This document shows positions 1 to 8,658 of a DNA stretch of 64,000 nt, piece by piece. Positions within the stretch are counted from its first letter, which is position 1, and each line of letters opens with the position of its first letter. A program made the position numbers and the translations under genes. The notes below the pieces were generated by a model, which did not search any database, was not told the origin of the DNA, and saw only the letters and a program-made list of their open reading frames with translations. This DNA comes from Planctomycetota bacterium. GTDB taxonomy: Bacteria > Planctomycetota > UBA1135 > GCA-002686595. Where the stretch lies: the NCBI GenBank assembly GCA_002686945.1, contig NYYZ01000014.1, forward strand, positions 45,680 through 109,679, given 5' to 3'.

Positions 1-1
1 T

Positions 2-898
2 CACTCGGTGGTGAACTTTCTTGAGCCGGGTCAGTCGCTCTTGACCACTGACTTTTATTGGAGTCCCTACCGCATCATTGCTGAGCACACAGGCCGCAAG
101 GTGAATACGTTTCGCATGTTTGACAGCAAGCGGTGCTTTGATCTCTCAGCGTTGGAGGTAGGGCTCAGCCAACAGATGAAGACTCAGGGGCGTGCTCTCC
201 TGGTACTCAATTTTCCCTGTCACAATCCCACCGGTTACTCTCTCGATTCCTTTGAGTGGAAGCGCATCGTCGAGATCTTGAACGATGCGTCCAGTCAGGG
301 CCCGGTGGCCATCTGTTTGGATCTGGCCTATGCTCGCTATGCTGCGTCTTCCGGCGAAGCCTGGGTGGACGCGGTCAAGGGGCTGGCGCCCGGGGTAACC
401 CTGCTGGTGGCCTGGTCCGCGTCCAAGTCCTATGCCCAATACGGCGCACGGGTAGGAGCCCTGGTTGCTGTAGTCAAAAACCAGGATCAACGAGAGCGAA
501 TCAAGTGTGCTCTGCAGCACTCCTCCCGAGGTACCTGGTCCAATTGCAATCACCTCGGTCTCTTGGCCATTGCCAATCTTCTCCAGGATGCGGATCTGCG
601 CAGTCAAGCGGACAGGGATCGGGCGCGCCTTGTGCGTCTGCTGAGCGAACGGGTGGCCGCATTCAATGGAGCCGCGCGAACCGCAGGCTTGGACTTCCCA
701 CGCTACGAGGGAGGCTTCTTCGTCACCGTATTCACACCCCATGCACGCAAGGCCGCGGCGATCTGCCGCGAGGATGGGGTTTTTGTGGTACCTCTGGATG
801 GGGGCCTGCGTCTGGCTCTTTGCGCGACTCCCGTCGCACAGGTGGCCCGCTTGGTCAAGAGTCTGGCTCATGGAATTCAATCTGCCGGAGGTGCCTGA
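2..898 (+). CDS. Aminotransferase class I/II, 5' end outside window
   Basis: PLP-dependent aminotransferase of fold type I, cytoplasmic; the amino donor cannot be told. The frame is already open at the window edge, so the N-terminal part is missing. Visible motifs are NPTG, which contacts the cofactor in this family, and SASKSY, whose lysine should form the internal aldimine with PLP. The C-terminal small domain (GGFFVTVF, then GLRLALC) is intact. The stop lies 3 bases before the next ATG, so the two genes are probably co-transcribed. Aromatic or aspartate-type aminotransferases share these motifs, so substrate assignment would be a guess. Confidence 0.85.
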   Translation, partial: HSVVNFLEPGQSLLTTDFYWSPYRIIAEHTGRKVNTFRMFDSKRCFDLSALEVGLSQQMKTQGRALLVLNFPCHNPTGYSLDSFEWKRIVEILNDASSQGPVAICLDLAYARYAASSGEAWVDAVKGLAPGVTLLVAWSASKSYAQYGARVGALVAVVKNQDQRERIKCALQHSSRGTWSNCNHLGLLAIANLLQDADLRSQADRDRARLVRLLSERVAAFNGAARTAGLDFPRYEGGFFVTVFTPHARKAAAICREDGVFVVPLDGGLRLALCATPVAQVARLVKSLAHGIQSAGGA

Positions 899-901
899 GC
901 C

Positions 902-1717
902 ATGGGCGTTTCCTCTCCGGAGGTTCGGGACCATTCCAGTGTTGGTTTGAAGCACGCCTATGGAGAGCGCGTGTACATTCAGGACGATGCCTTGAGCGCT
1001 ACACTGCTGGCGCGTCTTTCCTCTGCTGACACACCTCATCCTGAAGTGATGGCGGTCCTGCGTGCGGCCTACCAGCATCTGGGCATGCAGGCCTTCGGTA
1101 TGTCCTTGTCTGCATGCGAGGCCGAGGTTCCCACGCGTATGCTTGCCCAGCAGCCCGATGCCGGTGTTTGGCGGGGCATGATGCTCGACCCCTCTGAGCG
1201 TGTTGTGGTGTTGGACATCATGCGCGGGGGTATTGTTCCAGCCCAGACCCTGTTCGAGTTGCTGACCCTGGTGTTGCCATTGGATTCTCTGCGCCTCGAT
1301 CATTTGGACATGGCGCGCATCTCCGATGAGAGCGGGCGCGTGAGCGGAGTCGATCTGCGCGCTGCCAAGGTTGGGGGCACCCTGGAAGGGGCGACTCTGG
1401 TGATTCCCGATCCCATGGGAGCTACCGGGGGAACTCTCGGGCGAGCAGTTTCCTGGCTCTGCGAGCACCATGGGACCCCGAAGCAGATTCTGGCCTTGCC
1501 CTTGATTGCGACCCCCGAGTTCTTGGCGGCGACCCGGGATTTGGATCAGGAAGTGCAGGTTTTTGCGGGCCGTGTGGACCGTGGGCTTTCTCCCGCCCAT
1601 GTGCTCAGGGAGATGCCCGGAGCTTGCTGGGATGAGGAGCGCGGCTTGACCGAGACGGGCTACATAGTTCCCGGCGCCGGTGGCTTGGGCGAGGTGATCA
1701 ACAATTCCTGGTGCTGA
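902..1717 (+). CDS. upp: Uracil phosphoribosyltransferase-like protein
   Basis: Probably transfers the phosphoribosyl group of PRPP to uracil, giving UMP in pyrimidine salvage. The PRPP-binding loop reads IPDPMGATGGT (about residues 162-172), close to the DPMLATGGT loop of Upp. The C-terminal GYIVPGAGGLG matches the uracil-contacting GYIVPGLGDAG segment. LDIMRGG fits the family's RAG-like loop. At 271 residues it is some 60 longer than a typical Upp, mainly through an N-terminal extension of about 60-70 residues with no recognised domain. It follows the aminotransferase by 3 bases. An orphan phosphoribosyltransferase with another base specificity is possible, because the VPGAGG end differs from the usual GDAGDR. 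Confidence 0.75.
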   Translation: MGVSSPEVRDHSSVGLKHAYGERVYIQDDALSATLLARLSSADTPHPEVMAVLRAAYQHLGMQAFGMSLSACEAEVPTRMLAQQPDAGVWRGMMLDPSERVVVLDIMRGGIVPAQTLFELLTLVLPLDSLRLDHLDMARISDESGRVSGVDLRAAKVGGTLEGATLVIPDPMGATGGTLGRAVSWLCEHHGTPKQILALPLIATPEFLAATRDLDQEVQVFAGRVDRGLSPAHVLREMPGACWDEERGLTETGYIVPGAGGLGEVINNSWC

Positions 1718-1837
1718 GCCAACCGGGTTCTGCGGGGCCTGGGTTTGCCCACCCGGGGTCCCTGCGCTAAACTCCTGTGTCTGGAAGTTTCGGCTTCCAT
1801 ATTGTTTCCCTGCCAGACCTCAGAAGAGAAGAAAACC

Positions 1838-2176
1838 ATGACCTACGTTGTCGCCGAACCCTGCGTGAAATGCAAGTACACTGACTGTGTGGATGTCTGC
1901 CCAGTGGACTGTTTCGCTGAAGGGGTGAACTTTCTTGTCATCAACCCCGACGAGTGCATCGACTGCGGGGCCTGCGTTCCCGAGTGTCCCACCGAAGCGA
2001 TCTTCGAAGAGACCGAGGTGCCCGAGCAGTGGGCCGACTATGTGGAGTTGAACGCCAAGCTGGCTGGCCTCTGGCCGTTGATCACGGACAAGAAGGACGC
2101 CCTTGATGACGCTGACGATTGGAAGGACGTGGTAGAAAAGCGCGAGCATCTCTCCGAAGAAGCGTTCAGCGAGTGA
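1838..2176 (+). CDS. fdxA: 7Fe ferredoxin, [3Fe-4S][4Fe-4S] type
   Basis: Small soluble electron carrier of 112 residues. The first cluster motif is C-x2-C-x4-C-x3-CP near residues 8-20. The second is the classic C-x2-C-x2-C-x3-CP near residues 39-49 ([12 protein letters not shown]). The N-terminus MTYVV and the tail after EQW are typical of FdxA from Azotobacter-type ferredoxins. I chose ATG 1838 over the upstream GTG because the family begins exactly here and a purine-rich stretch (AGAAGAGAAG) lies just upstream. It is the only ferredoxin gene in the window; the isc cluster at 30-35 kb has no fdx of its own. Confidence 0.93.
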   Translation: MTYVVAEPCVKCKYTDCVDVCPVDCFAEGVNFLVINPDECIDCGACVPECPTEAIFEETEVPEQWADYVELNAKLAGLWPLITDKKDALDDADDWKDVVEKREHLSEEAFSE

Positions 2177-2285
2177 TTCTTTGGATGGCAGACTTCGCGG
2201 CACTTGATCGCGTCATGAATCCGCTCGGCGCCTCATCATCAAAGCCGCAAGTTCTCTAGAAGGTCCACCAGTTCGGTAGCTGTTG

Positions 2286-4241
2286 CTACTTGCGGCGGTT
2301 GGGGGCCTGCTTGGTGTTGGGTTTCTTTGCTCCAGAGAGGCCAGGCTTCGCCTTTCCTTCCTTGTGCTTGGCTGACTTGCGCGCCGCGAGGGCTTCCGGA
2401 GGAGGGTTCGGCGGGATCAGACACTTGGCCTGCTTGCCAATCAAGTCCTCTCGTCCCGCGGCAGTCAGGGCTTCGTGCACAAGGAACCAGTTGCTGGGCT
2501 CGAAGAACTGCATCAGGGCCTTTTGCACTCGCCGGTCTCGAAGGCGTTGCACAGTCTTGACCGGTTTGAGGGTCATTGGATCAAGCCCCGTGTAGTGCAT
2601 GCAGGTGGCGATGTCCATCGGCGCAGGGATGAACTCTTGTACCTGCCGTGGCTTGTAACCTCGGGCCTTGAGGAATTCGGCCAGTTCGATCATTTCTTCC
2701 GGTCCCGTGCCCGGGTGCCCTGAGATGAAGTAGGGCACCAGATACTGTTCTTTCCCGGCTCTCTTGCTGGCGGCGGCAAAGCGTTCTGCGAAGCCGTCAA
2801 AGTCATCGACTGCGGGCTTCTTCATCAGCTTGAGCACCTTGGGGGATGCGTGTTCAGGAGCCACCTTCAAGTGTCCTCCCACATGATGGGTGGCGAGTTC
2901 CTCCAGATAGGCGTCGTCACTCTGAGCCAGATCCATGCGGATGCCCGAGGCTATGTGTACCCGTTTGACTCCTTCGGTGTTGCGGGCTCTGCTCATCAAG
3001 TGGCGGGTGGGTCCGTGGTCCGTTGAGAGGAGCTTGCAGATTGTGGGGTCTACGCAGGAGAGCCGACGACAGATCTGTTCAACCTCTGGCTTGGTGCAGT
3101 GCATGCGGTACATGTTGGCGGTGGGGCCGCCCAGATCCGAGATGGTCCCCTTGAAGTCTCGGGCGCGGGCGGTTTTCTGTACCTCTGCCATGATCGAGTT
3201 CTCTGATCGGCTCTGGATCGTGCGCCCCTGGTGCAGCGTGATCGAGCAGAAGGGGCAGCCGCCAAAACAGCCGCGCATGATCGTGACCGAGTCGCGGATC
3301 ATGGTGAAGGCTGGAACTTCTTCTTGGTAGCTCGGGTGGGGTTGTCGCTGATAGGGAAGATCGTAGATCTCATCGAGCCTGCCTTTACTGAGTGGCAGGG
3401 TTGGGGGGTTGATCACAGCCAGGCGGTCCCCGTGGCGCTGCACCATTCGACGTGCGTTGTGGGGGTTGGTCTCCAGGTGTATCCGCCGGGTGGCCTTGGC
3501 GAACGAGAGTTTGTTGTCCATGACCTCTTCGAAGGAGGGGAGTTCTATAGTGCGCCCGTCTCCGCGATACTCATCGAGTGGATGTTCGGGGAGCTCTTCC
3601 TTGGCACCCAACAGGTAGGCCGCGCCGCGCAACGAGCGGCAGTCCTTGATGTTGCCCCCCGCACTCAAGACCTCGGCCACTTGGACAATGAACTCTTCGC
3701 CCATGCCGTAGCCCACTAGATCGGCTTTGCTTGAGGTCAATATGCTTGGGCGCACATTGTCCGACCACCAGTCATAGTGCGCTACCCGACGGAGGCTGGC
3801 TTCGACTCCACCGGCCACCACGGGGATTCCCGGAAAGGCTTCGCGGCAGCGTTGGGTGTAGACATTGGTGGCCCGGTCCGGCCGCGTTTCGATGGCTCCG
3901 CCGGGGGAGTATGCGTCCTGGTTGCGCCGCTTGCGATTGGCGGTGTAGTGGTTGATCATCGAGTCCATGTTCCCCGCGCTGACCGCGAAGAAGAGGCGCG
4001 GGGGACCCAGACTGCGAAAGGCCTTGGCGCTGCGCCAGTCGGGCTGGGCCAGGATTCCAACCCGCAGGCCCTTGGCTTCGAGTACTCGCCCAAGAAGTGC
4101 CGCCGCGAAGGAGGGATGGTCCACATAGGCATCCCCGCTTACAAAGATCACATCGAGCTCGTCCCATCCACGGGCCCGCATTTCCTCCTCGTTGGTGGGC
4201 AGATAGCTTTGTACTTCTGCGGGACCTGGGATGATTGCCAT
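2286..4241 (-). CDS. ygiQ: YgiQ-family radical SAM protein
   Basis: Radical S-adenosylmethionine protein of the UPF0313/YgiQ family; the reaction is unknown. The protein is 651 residues, close to the usual length. The N-terminal region has the family features (FVSGDAYVDHPSFA; VAGGVEASLRR). The radical SAM signature is CFGGCPFC near residues 325-332, in C-x3-C-x2-C spacing. A lysine-rich tail (last 40 residues) follows the conserved core and is typical of the family. It is convergent with fdxA and separated by about 110 bp, which contains only a weak 5-bp hairpin overlapping the stop codon. Confidence 0.93.
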   Translation of the reverse strand: MAIIPGPAEVQSYLPTNEEEMRARGWDELDVIFVSGDAYVDHPSFAAALLGRVLEAKGLRVGILAQPDWRSAKAFRSLGPPRLFFAVSAGNMDSMINHYTANRKRRNQDAYSPGGAIETRPDRATNVYTQRCREAFPGIPVVAGGVEASLRRVAHYDWWSDNVRPSILTSSKADLVGYGMGEEFIVQVAEVLSAGGNIKDCRSLRGAAYLLGAKEELPEHPLDEYRGDGRTIELPSFEEVMDNKLSFAKATRRIHLETNPHNARRMVQRHGDRLAVINPPTLPLSKGRLDEIYDLPYQRQPHPSYQEEVPAFTMIRDSVTIMRGCFGGCPFCSITLHQGRTIQSRSENSIMAEVQKTARARDFKGTISDLGGPTANMYRMHCTKPEVEQICRRLSCVDPTICKLLSTDHGPTRHLMSRARNTEGVKRVHIASGIRMDLAQSDDAYLEELATHHVGGHLKVAPEHASPKVLKLMKKPAVDDFDGFAERFAAASKRAGKEQYLVPYFISGHPGTGPEEMIELAEFLKARGYKPRQVQEFIPAPMDIATCMHYTGLDPMTLKPVKTVQRLRDRRVQKALMQFFEPSNWFLVHEALTAAGREDLIGKQAKCLIPPNPPPEALAARKSAKHKEGKAKPGLSGAKKPNTKQAPNRRK

Positions 4242-4423
4242 GCCCGAGAATACACCATGGCTGAAGCGGCTGTGGTGTGTTGTCTAGAGCTCCGAGCCTG
4301 CTATGGGGCAGAGGGGATGCTGGCCCTGTCGATCAGGGGACGAAGCGTTTGTGTGCTGCGCTGGTGCCCTCTGGGAAAGGGTCGTACCAGGGATAGTGAA
4401 CCGGGCTCTGGATTCGGATCTGC

Positions 4424-5986
4424 TCAGTGTGTGAATCGTGCAAGGTAGCGCAGGCCCCCGCTGCCGCGCTGGACGAGGAGGCTGATGGCTTTGGCTCCGG
4501 CCGGAGTCCATAGGCCTCTCAGGTGCTCATTGGCGAAGAGCGGGGGAGCCGATTCGGACCCTTCAAGTTCTTCGTGCATCAGCACATAGCATGCGCCCTT
4601 CTCGATGTTCTGTCCGAGGGAGTCCAGAACCGGGTGTGTGTTTCCCGGGGCGAGAGTTTCCCGTTCTCCCAGGGTGAAGAGAGCATCCTGTCCCTTGCTC
4701 GCCAGACGCATGCGTGCGCGTACCTGTCCAAAATGGCCGAGCAGCACCTGCCGGGTGGTCTCGCGTGCTTCGCCGCCACGGGGTACAAGGTCCGCTTGTG
4801 TGAAGCGACCGTGGATGTCCTCGTAATCGAAGGGTTTGGTGGGGGCCAGTGTTCCGGCACTTGTGGCCAGCCCGCTTATCGCGCGGGTCAGCTGATCCTG
4901 CCATTGGTCAGATCCAATGCCGTGGGTGCGCAGCAGGAACTGGCAGGCTCCTGGCGTTGGATCGCACTCAAGGGCAATCAGGGTCGGCGCGTGGATGGTC
5001 TTGCCCAGAGTCTCTCCAATGATCGGAACGCAAGACACGGTGAAGGCGTTGATCGGGTCGTTGGTGTCGCCCGAGAGGCGCGCGTAAAGGACACGCGGCG
5101 CGTCCTCTGCGGGGGGAACCAGTGATCCGGGTTGATCGCTGGCCTGGTCCGGGGTGTACGCGAAGCCGTCAAACGCGATCTCCATGGTCAAGTCTTCTGC
5201 GTTCGCCCAAAGGGTGATGTCCATTCGCTCCGATTGGGCCATCGCCGCTGCGAAACCCTGGGGTCCCTGGAACCAGGCCGAGTCGGCGCCCATGAATTCC
5301 TGCAAGAGGTCAGTGCTGTCGATGCCTTCCTCGCGCATGCGAGCTAGATGCACTCGCACCATCACATCGCCCTCTTGCATGTCTTGCAGGTCCAGCGAGT
5401 TTGCCCCTTCAAGGTTCCATTCTTGACCACCTGCAGGCAGGGCAACCCAAGGGCCCATGCGCACCAATTCTGCCTGACCGGGAGCCACGCGCACCGAGCG
5501 CTCAAAGCCAATGCTGTCCCGCACGGGCAGAATCGGGCTCCAATCGGGTGCGTGGCCCTCGGTGAAGTGTCCCACCAGTGCAGCGGCCTGATCTTGTCGT
5601 ACCTGGCTTGGGTCGGCACCACGGGCCCGAAGAGTCTCATGGAACTCAGCGGGATCGGGCAGTGTCAGGTTGAGTTCGAGAACTCCAACGAGTTCGCGCA
5701 CCGTTTGAAAACGGTCTAGGTTTTTGAATTCGATCCAGATCCCGGCGTCCACCGGGGCCAGCATGTGCAGGTGAGTTTCCGGACTGTCTGCCTGCTCTTG
5801 GGTGGTATCTACCCGGGTCGCTTGTATCTGAGGAGACACCGGAACGCTTTGCTTGGATTGGGGGGTGGTCTGCGCGCTTGCAGGGAGAGTGCTGGGAAGG
5901 GGCGCAGAGTCCTCCGGGGTGCAGGCGGCCAGCATGACCAGCAGGCACAGGTGAGCGCAGAATTGGGCGGGGTTCATGTGTCTCAT
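4424..5986 (-). CDS. Predicted lipoprotein, unknown function
   Basis: I do not recognise this family. The chosen ATG at 5986 gives a short signal peptide (hydrophobic CAHLCLLVML) ending in a lipobox LAAC, so the protein is probably lipid-anchored. A GAGGA sits 7 bases upstream of that ATG. The frame is open further upstream, but that extension is low-complexity and overlaps the divergent gene's leader. After the lipobox comes a Pro/Ser/Thr/Gln-rich linker of about 40 residues, then some 420 residues with several VAL/GPWVALP beta-like strands. The overall look resembles DUF3352-like periplasmic proteins, but I cannot confirm that. Confidence 0.75.
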   Translation of the reverse strand: MRHMNPAQFCAHLCLLVMLAACTPEDSAPLPSTLPASAQTTPQSKQSVPVSPQIQATRVDTTQEQADSPETHLHMLAPVDAGIWIEFKNLDRFQTVRELVGVLELNLTLPDPAEFHETLRARGADPSQVRQDQAAALVGHFTEGHAPDWSPILPVRDSIGFERSVRVAPGQAELVRMGPWVALPAGGQEWNLEGANSLDLQDMQEGDVMVRVHLARMREEGIDSTDLLQEFMGADSAWFQGPQGFAAAMAQSERMDITLWANAEDLTMEIAFDGFAYTPDQASDQPGSLVPPAEDAPRVLYARLSGDTNDPINAFTVSCVPIIGETLGKTIHAPTLIALECDPTPGACQFLLRTHGIGSDQWQDQLTRAISGLATSAGTLAPTKPFDYEDIHGRFTQADLVPRGGEARETTRQVLLGHFGQVRARMRLASKGQDALFTLGERETLAPGNTHPVLDSLGQNIEKGACYVLMHEELEGSESAPPLFANEHLRGLWTPAGAKAISLLVQRGSGGLRYLARFTH

Positions 5987-6149
5987 ATGGAGATCCTCAG
6001 GGCAATCTGGGGTCTCATCTGGTCGGACCCCTTTCTCTCCTCGACCCATCGAGATGGATCTCCTGAATCCTTCCCGCCCTTCCCTCTGGCTTTCTGATGT
6101 ACCCTGCTTGCTGGCCTCTGGGTCTGCCCCTCTGTCTCCTCCATCAGCC
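5987..6149. other. Divergent intergenic region
   Basis: This 163-bp region separates the divergently transcribed lipoprotein and 5'-nucleotidase genes, so it should hold both promoters. Open frames run through it on both strands, but their translations are arginine/serine/proline-rich with no family resemblance. I see no convincing -10/-35 pair. Confidence 0.4.
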
Positions 6150-7727
6150 ATGCCCTTTCGAACCTCTACCACCGCTCTCTTGGGCCTGTTCCTCGTCCCG
6201 TTTCTGGTTCTTGCCTCGTGGACTGCTGCAGCCCAGGATCAGTCCTCAGGAAAACTCCACTTGATCGTGCTGCATACAAACGACATGCATGGTCAAGTCG
6301 TGCCCCTGCCCGCGACCTGGGTCAAGGATCAGGATCCGCCACCCACTTCCGGTGGTCTGAACCGGGTCGGCGCCTACATCAAGCGCACCCGGGTCGCGGC
6401 AAAGGAAGAGGGTGCGGAGATCCTGGTGGTGGATGGTGGGGACTGGTATCAGGGCACCCCAGAAGGTGGCTTGGACAAAGGCCTTGGGATCCTGAAGGCC
6501 ATGTTGCTGATGGGCTATGACCTGGTCACGGTGGGCAACCATGAGTTTGATCACGGAGTCTCGCACTTTGAAAGCCTGCTGAAGGAGGCGCCCCTGCCGG
6601 CCCTGTTGGCGAATGCGCGCACCAAGACCGGGGGTACTCTGCCGGGGGTGGGTGAGTACTCGATCCTGCAGCGAGGCGGCCTGTCGATTTGCGTCGTGGG
6701 CATGTGTTCGGTTCAGACCCCTGAGATGAGCCATCCGTCGACCCGGGACCTGGAATGGGAAGAACCCGCCGCGACCCTTACGCGTATCAAGAAGGAACTC
6801 GCCGAGCGTACGGTTCATGTGGACTGGTGGCTGCCCGTGACACACTGCGGTGTCTACGAGGACAAGCAACTGGCCAAGGCCCACCCGGATCTGGATCTGA
6901 TCGTGGGGGGGCACACACACACGGTACTTCATCGCGGCCAACGAGAGGGGCGTACCCTGATCGTGCAGGCGGGTTCCAAAGCTCGCAGCGTGGGGCGCGT
7001 GGACCTTTGGTTTGATATGGAGACAAAGTCCCTGTTGCGTGGGGAGGCGCGCCTGGTGAACCTCTATGGAGATCCGGCTGAGGGTGAGGGCGTGCCTGCC
7101 TTGGCGAAGGCTTGCGTTGAGTTGCTTCGTCGAAGTGCATTGGCCATGGATCAGGTCGTGGGCCGGCTTGATGGTTCTCTTGACCGTAGCAAGGATGCCT
7201 ATAGCACCTCCGCTTCGGGCAATCTGATCACCGACCTGATGCGAGCGCGTACGGGAGCCCAGGTTGCGATCCACAACCGGGGTGGCATTCGTGCTGGGCT
7301 TGAGCCTGGAGAAGTGACCCGTCGGGATCTGTTCCGAATCCTGCCATTCGACAACGCCTTGGTGACCTTGACCATGACCGGGCGCCAGTTGAGCGACCTC
7401 TTGAAGCGTTCTCTCGAAGGCCGTGGCCGTTCCGGGTTGGAGTTCAGCGGGATTGTCGCGCAAGTCAAGCGCAATGGGCGCCATCCCCAGGTGGTGGCCT
7501 TCTTGGTGGATGGCAAGAAGCTCCTTCCAGAGCAGGATTACAAGGTGACCACCAACAGTTTTCTGGCTTCGGGTGGGGATGCCTACATAGAGTTCCAACA
7601 AGCCCGAGACCGAGTCACGGATCCGATCTTGCAACGTACCCTGCTGGAGAATGCTCTGGCCAAGCTTTGGAAGCAGGGCCAGGGGCTGACCCCAAGCATT
7701 GAGAACCGTTTTGTGGTTCTGCCCTAG
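6150..7727 (+). CDS. Secreted 5'-nucleotidase / UshA-like metallophosphoesterase
   Basis: Periplasmic or surface hydrolase expected to remove phosphate from nucleotides or related phosphoesters. ATG 6150 gives a clean signal peptide (hydrophobic ALLGLFLVPFLVLA, cleavage near AAA-QD). Upstream in-frame codons are left out because they precede the signal. The metallophosphoesterase domain shows HTNDMHG, DGGDWYQG, VGNHEFDHG and GGHTHT, the dinuclear-metal ligand set. The C-terminal nucleotidase domain shows HNRGGIR, a DLFRILPFDN segment and NSFLASGGD. At 525 residues it has normal UshA/CpdB-family length. Its neighbours do not narrow the substrate. Confidence 0.92.
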   Translation: MPFRTSTTALLGLFLVPFLVLASWTAAAQDQSSGKLHLIVLHTNDMHGQVVPLPATWVKDQDPPPTSGGLNRVGAYIKRTRVAAKEEGAEILVVDGGDWYQGTPEGGLDKGLGILKAMLLMGYDLVTVGNHEFDHGVSHFESLLKEAPLPALLANARTKTGGTLPGVGEYSILQRGGLSICVVGMCSVQTPEMSHPSTRDLEWEEPAATLTRIKKELAERTVHVDWWLPVTHCGVYEDKQLAKAHPDLDLIVGGHTHTVLHRGQREGRTLIVQAGSKARSVGRVDLWFDMETKSLLRGEARLVNLYGDPAEGEGVPALAKACVELLRRSALAMDQVVGRLDGSLDRSKDAYSTSASGNLITDLMRARTGAQVAIHNRGGIRAGLEPGEVTRRDLFRILPFDNALVTLTMTGRQLSDLLKRSLEGRGRSGLEFSGIVAQVKRNGRHPQVVAFLVDGKKLLPEQDYKVTTNSFLASGGDAYIEFQQARDRVTDPILQRTLLENALAKLWKQGQGLTPSIENRFVVLP

Positions 7728-7803
7728 GGTTGAGAGGCTTGAACCCGAGCGGCCCTGCTGTCCGTTATGCTCCTTGTTCGCGTAACTCCGCGAATGAACT
7801 CTC

Positions 7804-8637
7804 ATGAACCTTCTGGACGATCTTGGTGAACCGCAAAACCTGCCCAACGGGCTGGTGACTTATCGCAGCGGGGCAGGAGTGGCTCTGATCTGCCTTGAGA
7901 ACCTGCCAGCCAATGGCTACAGCCACGACATGATGCTCGATCTGGATCAGGCCATCCTGAGGGCCCGGTTCGATGACGCGGTGCAGGTGCTGGTCTTGAT
8001 TGGGGCAGGTGAGAAGTTCTTTTGTGCAGGTGCGGACATAGGCGTGCTGCAGGGCATCACTCCGACCTTCAAGTACCAGTTCTGCCTGCACGCCAACGAG
8101 ACCATGTTGCGGCTGGAGCACACACCCAAGTTGGTAATCGCTGGCCTCGGCGGACATTGCGTGGGGGGTGGCCTTGAGATCGCCTTGGCCTGTGATTTGC
8201 GTATTGCTCGTGCAGGGTCCGGAAAGTGCGGGTTGCCAGAAGTGCATCTGGGCGTGCTGCCCGGCACCGGCGGTACCCAGCGCTTGTCGCGCATTGTGGG
8301 GGCCAGTCGTGCAATCGAGTTGATGGCCAGCGGGCGGACTTTTGGCTTTGAGGAGGCCTTGGAGCTTGGGTTGGTGGACGAATTGAGCGCCGCGGACAGC
8401 GATGAGGCCTTTGTTGAGTTTCTTCTGGAGTATGCCCAGACCTTCACCAGTCCCAAGCGCGCTTCCTTGGCAGTGGGCATGATCAAACGCGCGGTCAAAA
8501 GCGGCATGGAGGTGCCACTGGAGTCGGGCCTGGCTTTGGAGCGCGAAATGCAGCAGCGCTTGTTTGCAAGTGATGACGCACAGGAGGGCATGCGCTCGTT
8601 TTCTGAGAAGCGCAAGCCTGAATTCCAAGGGCGCTAG
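7804..8637 (+). CDS. Enoyl-CoA hydratase/isomerase (crotonase family)
   Basis: Probably hydrates trans-2-enoyl-CoA to 3-hydroxyacyl-CoA. The family's oxyanion-hole segments are present: CAGADIGVLQG and GGHCVGGGLEIALACD. Both catalytic glutamates of true hydratases can be assigned, one in GGGLE and one in LPEVHLG, followed by GTGGTQRL. Length is 277 residues, close to the usual 260. It is first in a run with an MDR dehydrogenase (22-base gap) and a 3-hydroxyacyl-CoA dehydrogenase, which supports consecutive beta-oxidation or butyrate-type steps. Confidence 0.9.
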   Translation: MNLLDDLGEPQNLPNGLVTYRSGAGVALICLENLPANGYSHDMMLDLDQAILRARFDDAVQVLVLIGAGEKFFCAGADIGVLQGITPTFKYQFCLHANETMLRLEHTPKLVIAGLGGHCVGGGLEIALACDLRIARAGSGKCGLPEVHLGVLPGTGGTQRLSRIVGASRAIELMASGRTFGFEEALELGLVDELSAADSDEAFVEFLLEYAQTFTSPKRASLAVGMIKRAVKSGMEVPLESGLALEREMQQRLFASDDAQEGMRSFSEKRKPEFQGR

Positions 8638-8658
8638 GACGTAGTACCCCATCCGACC

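Noticed and set aside
146..1600. Long antisense open frame opposite the aminotransferase and phosphoribosyltransferase genes
   Set aside because: The translation is rich in Gln, His, Gly and Arg with no motif, while both plus-strand genes have clear family signatures. It is a GC-driven shadow frame.
2276..2289. Small hairpin GTAGC-TGTT-GCTAC near the ygiQ stop as a terminator
   Set aside because: Only 5 bp, no T-run, and it overlaps the stop codon.
6246..7847. Long minus-strand open frame opposite the 5'-nucleotidase
   Set aside because: No recognisable motif and the plus-strand reading has the full metal-ligand set.
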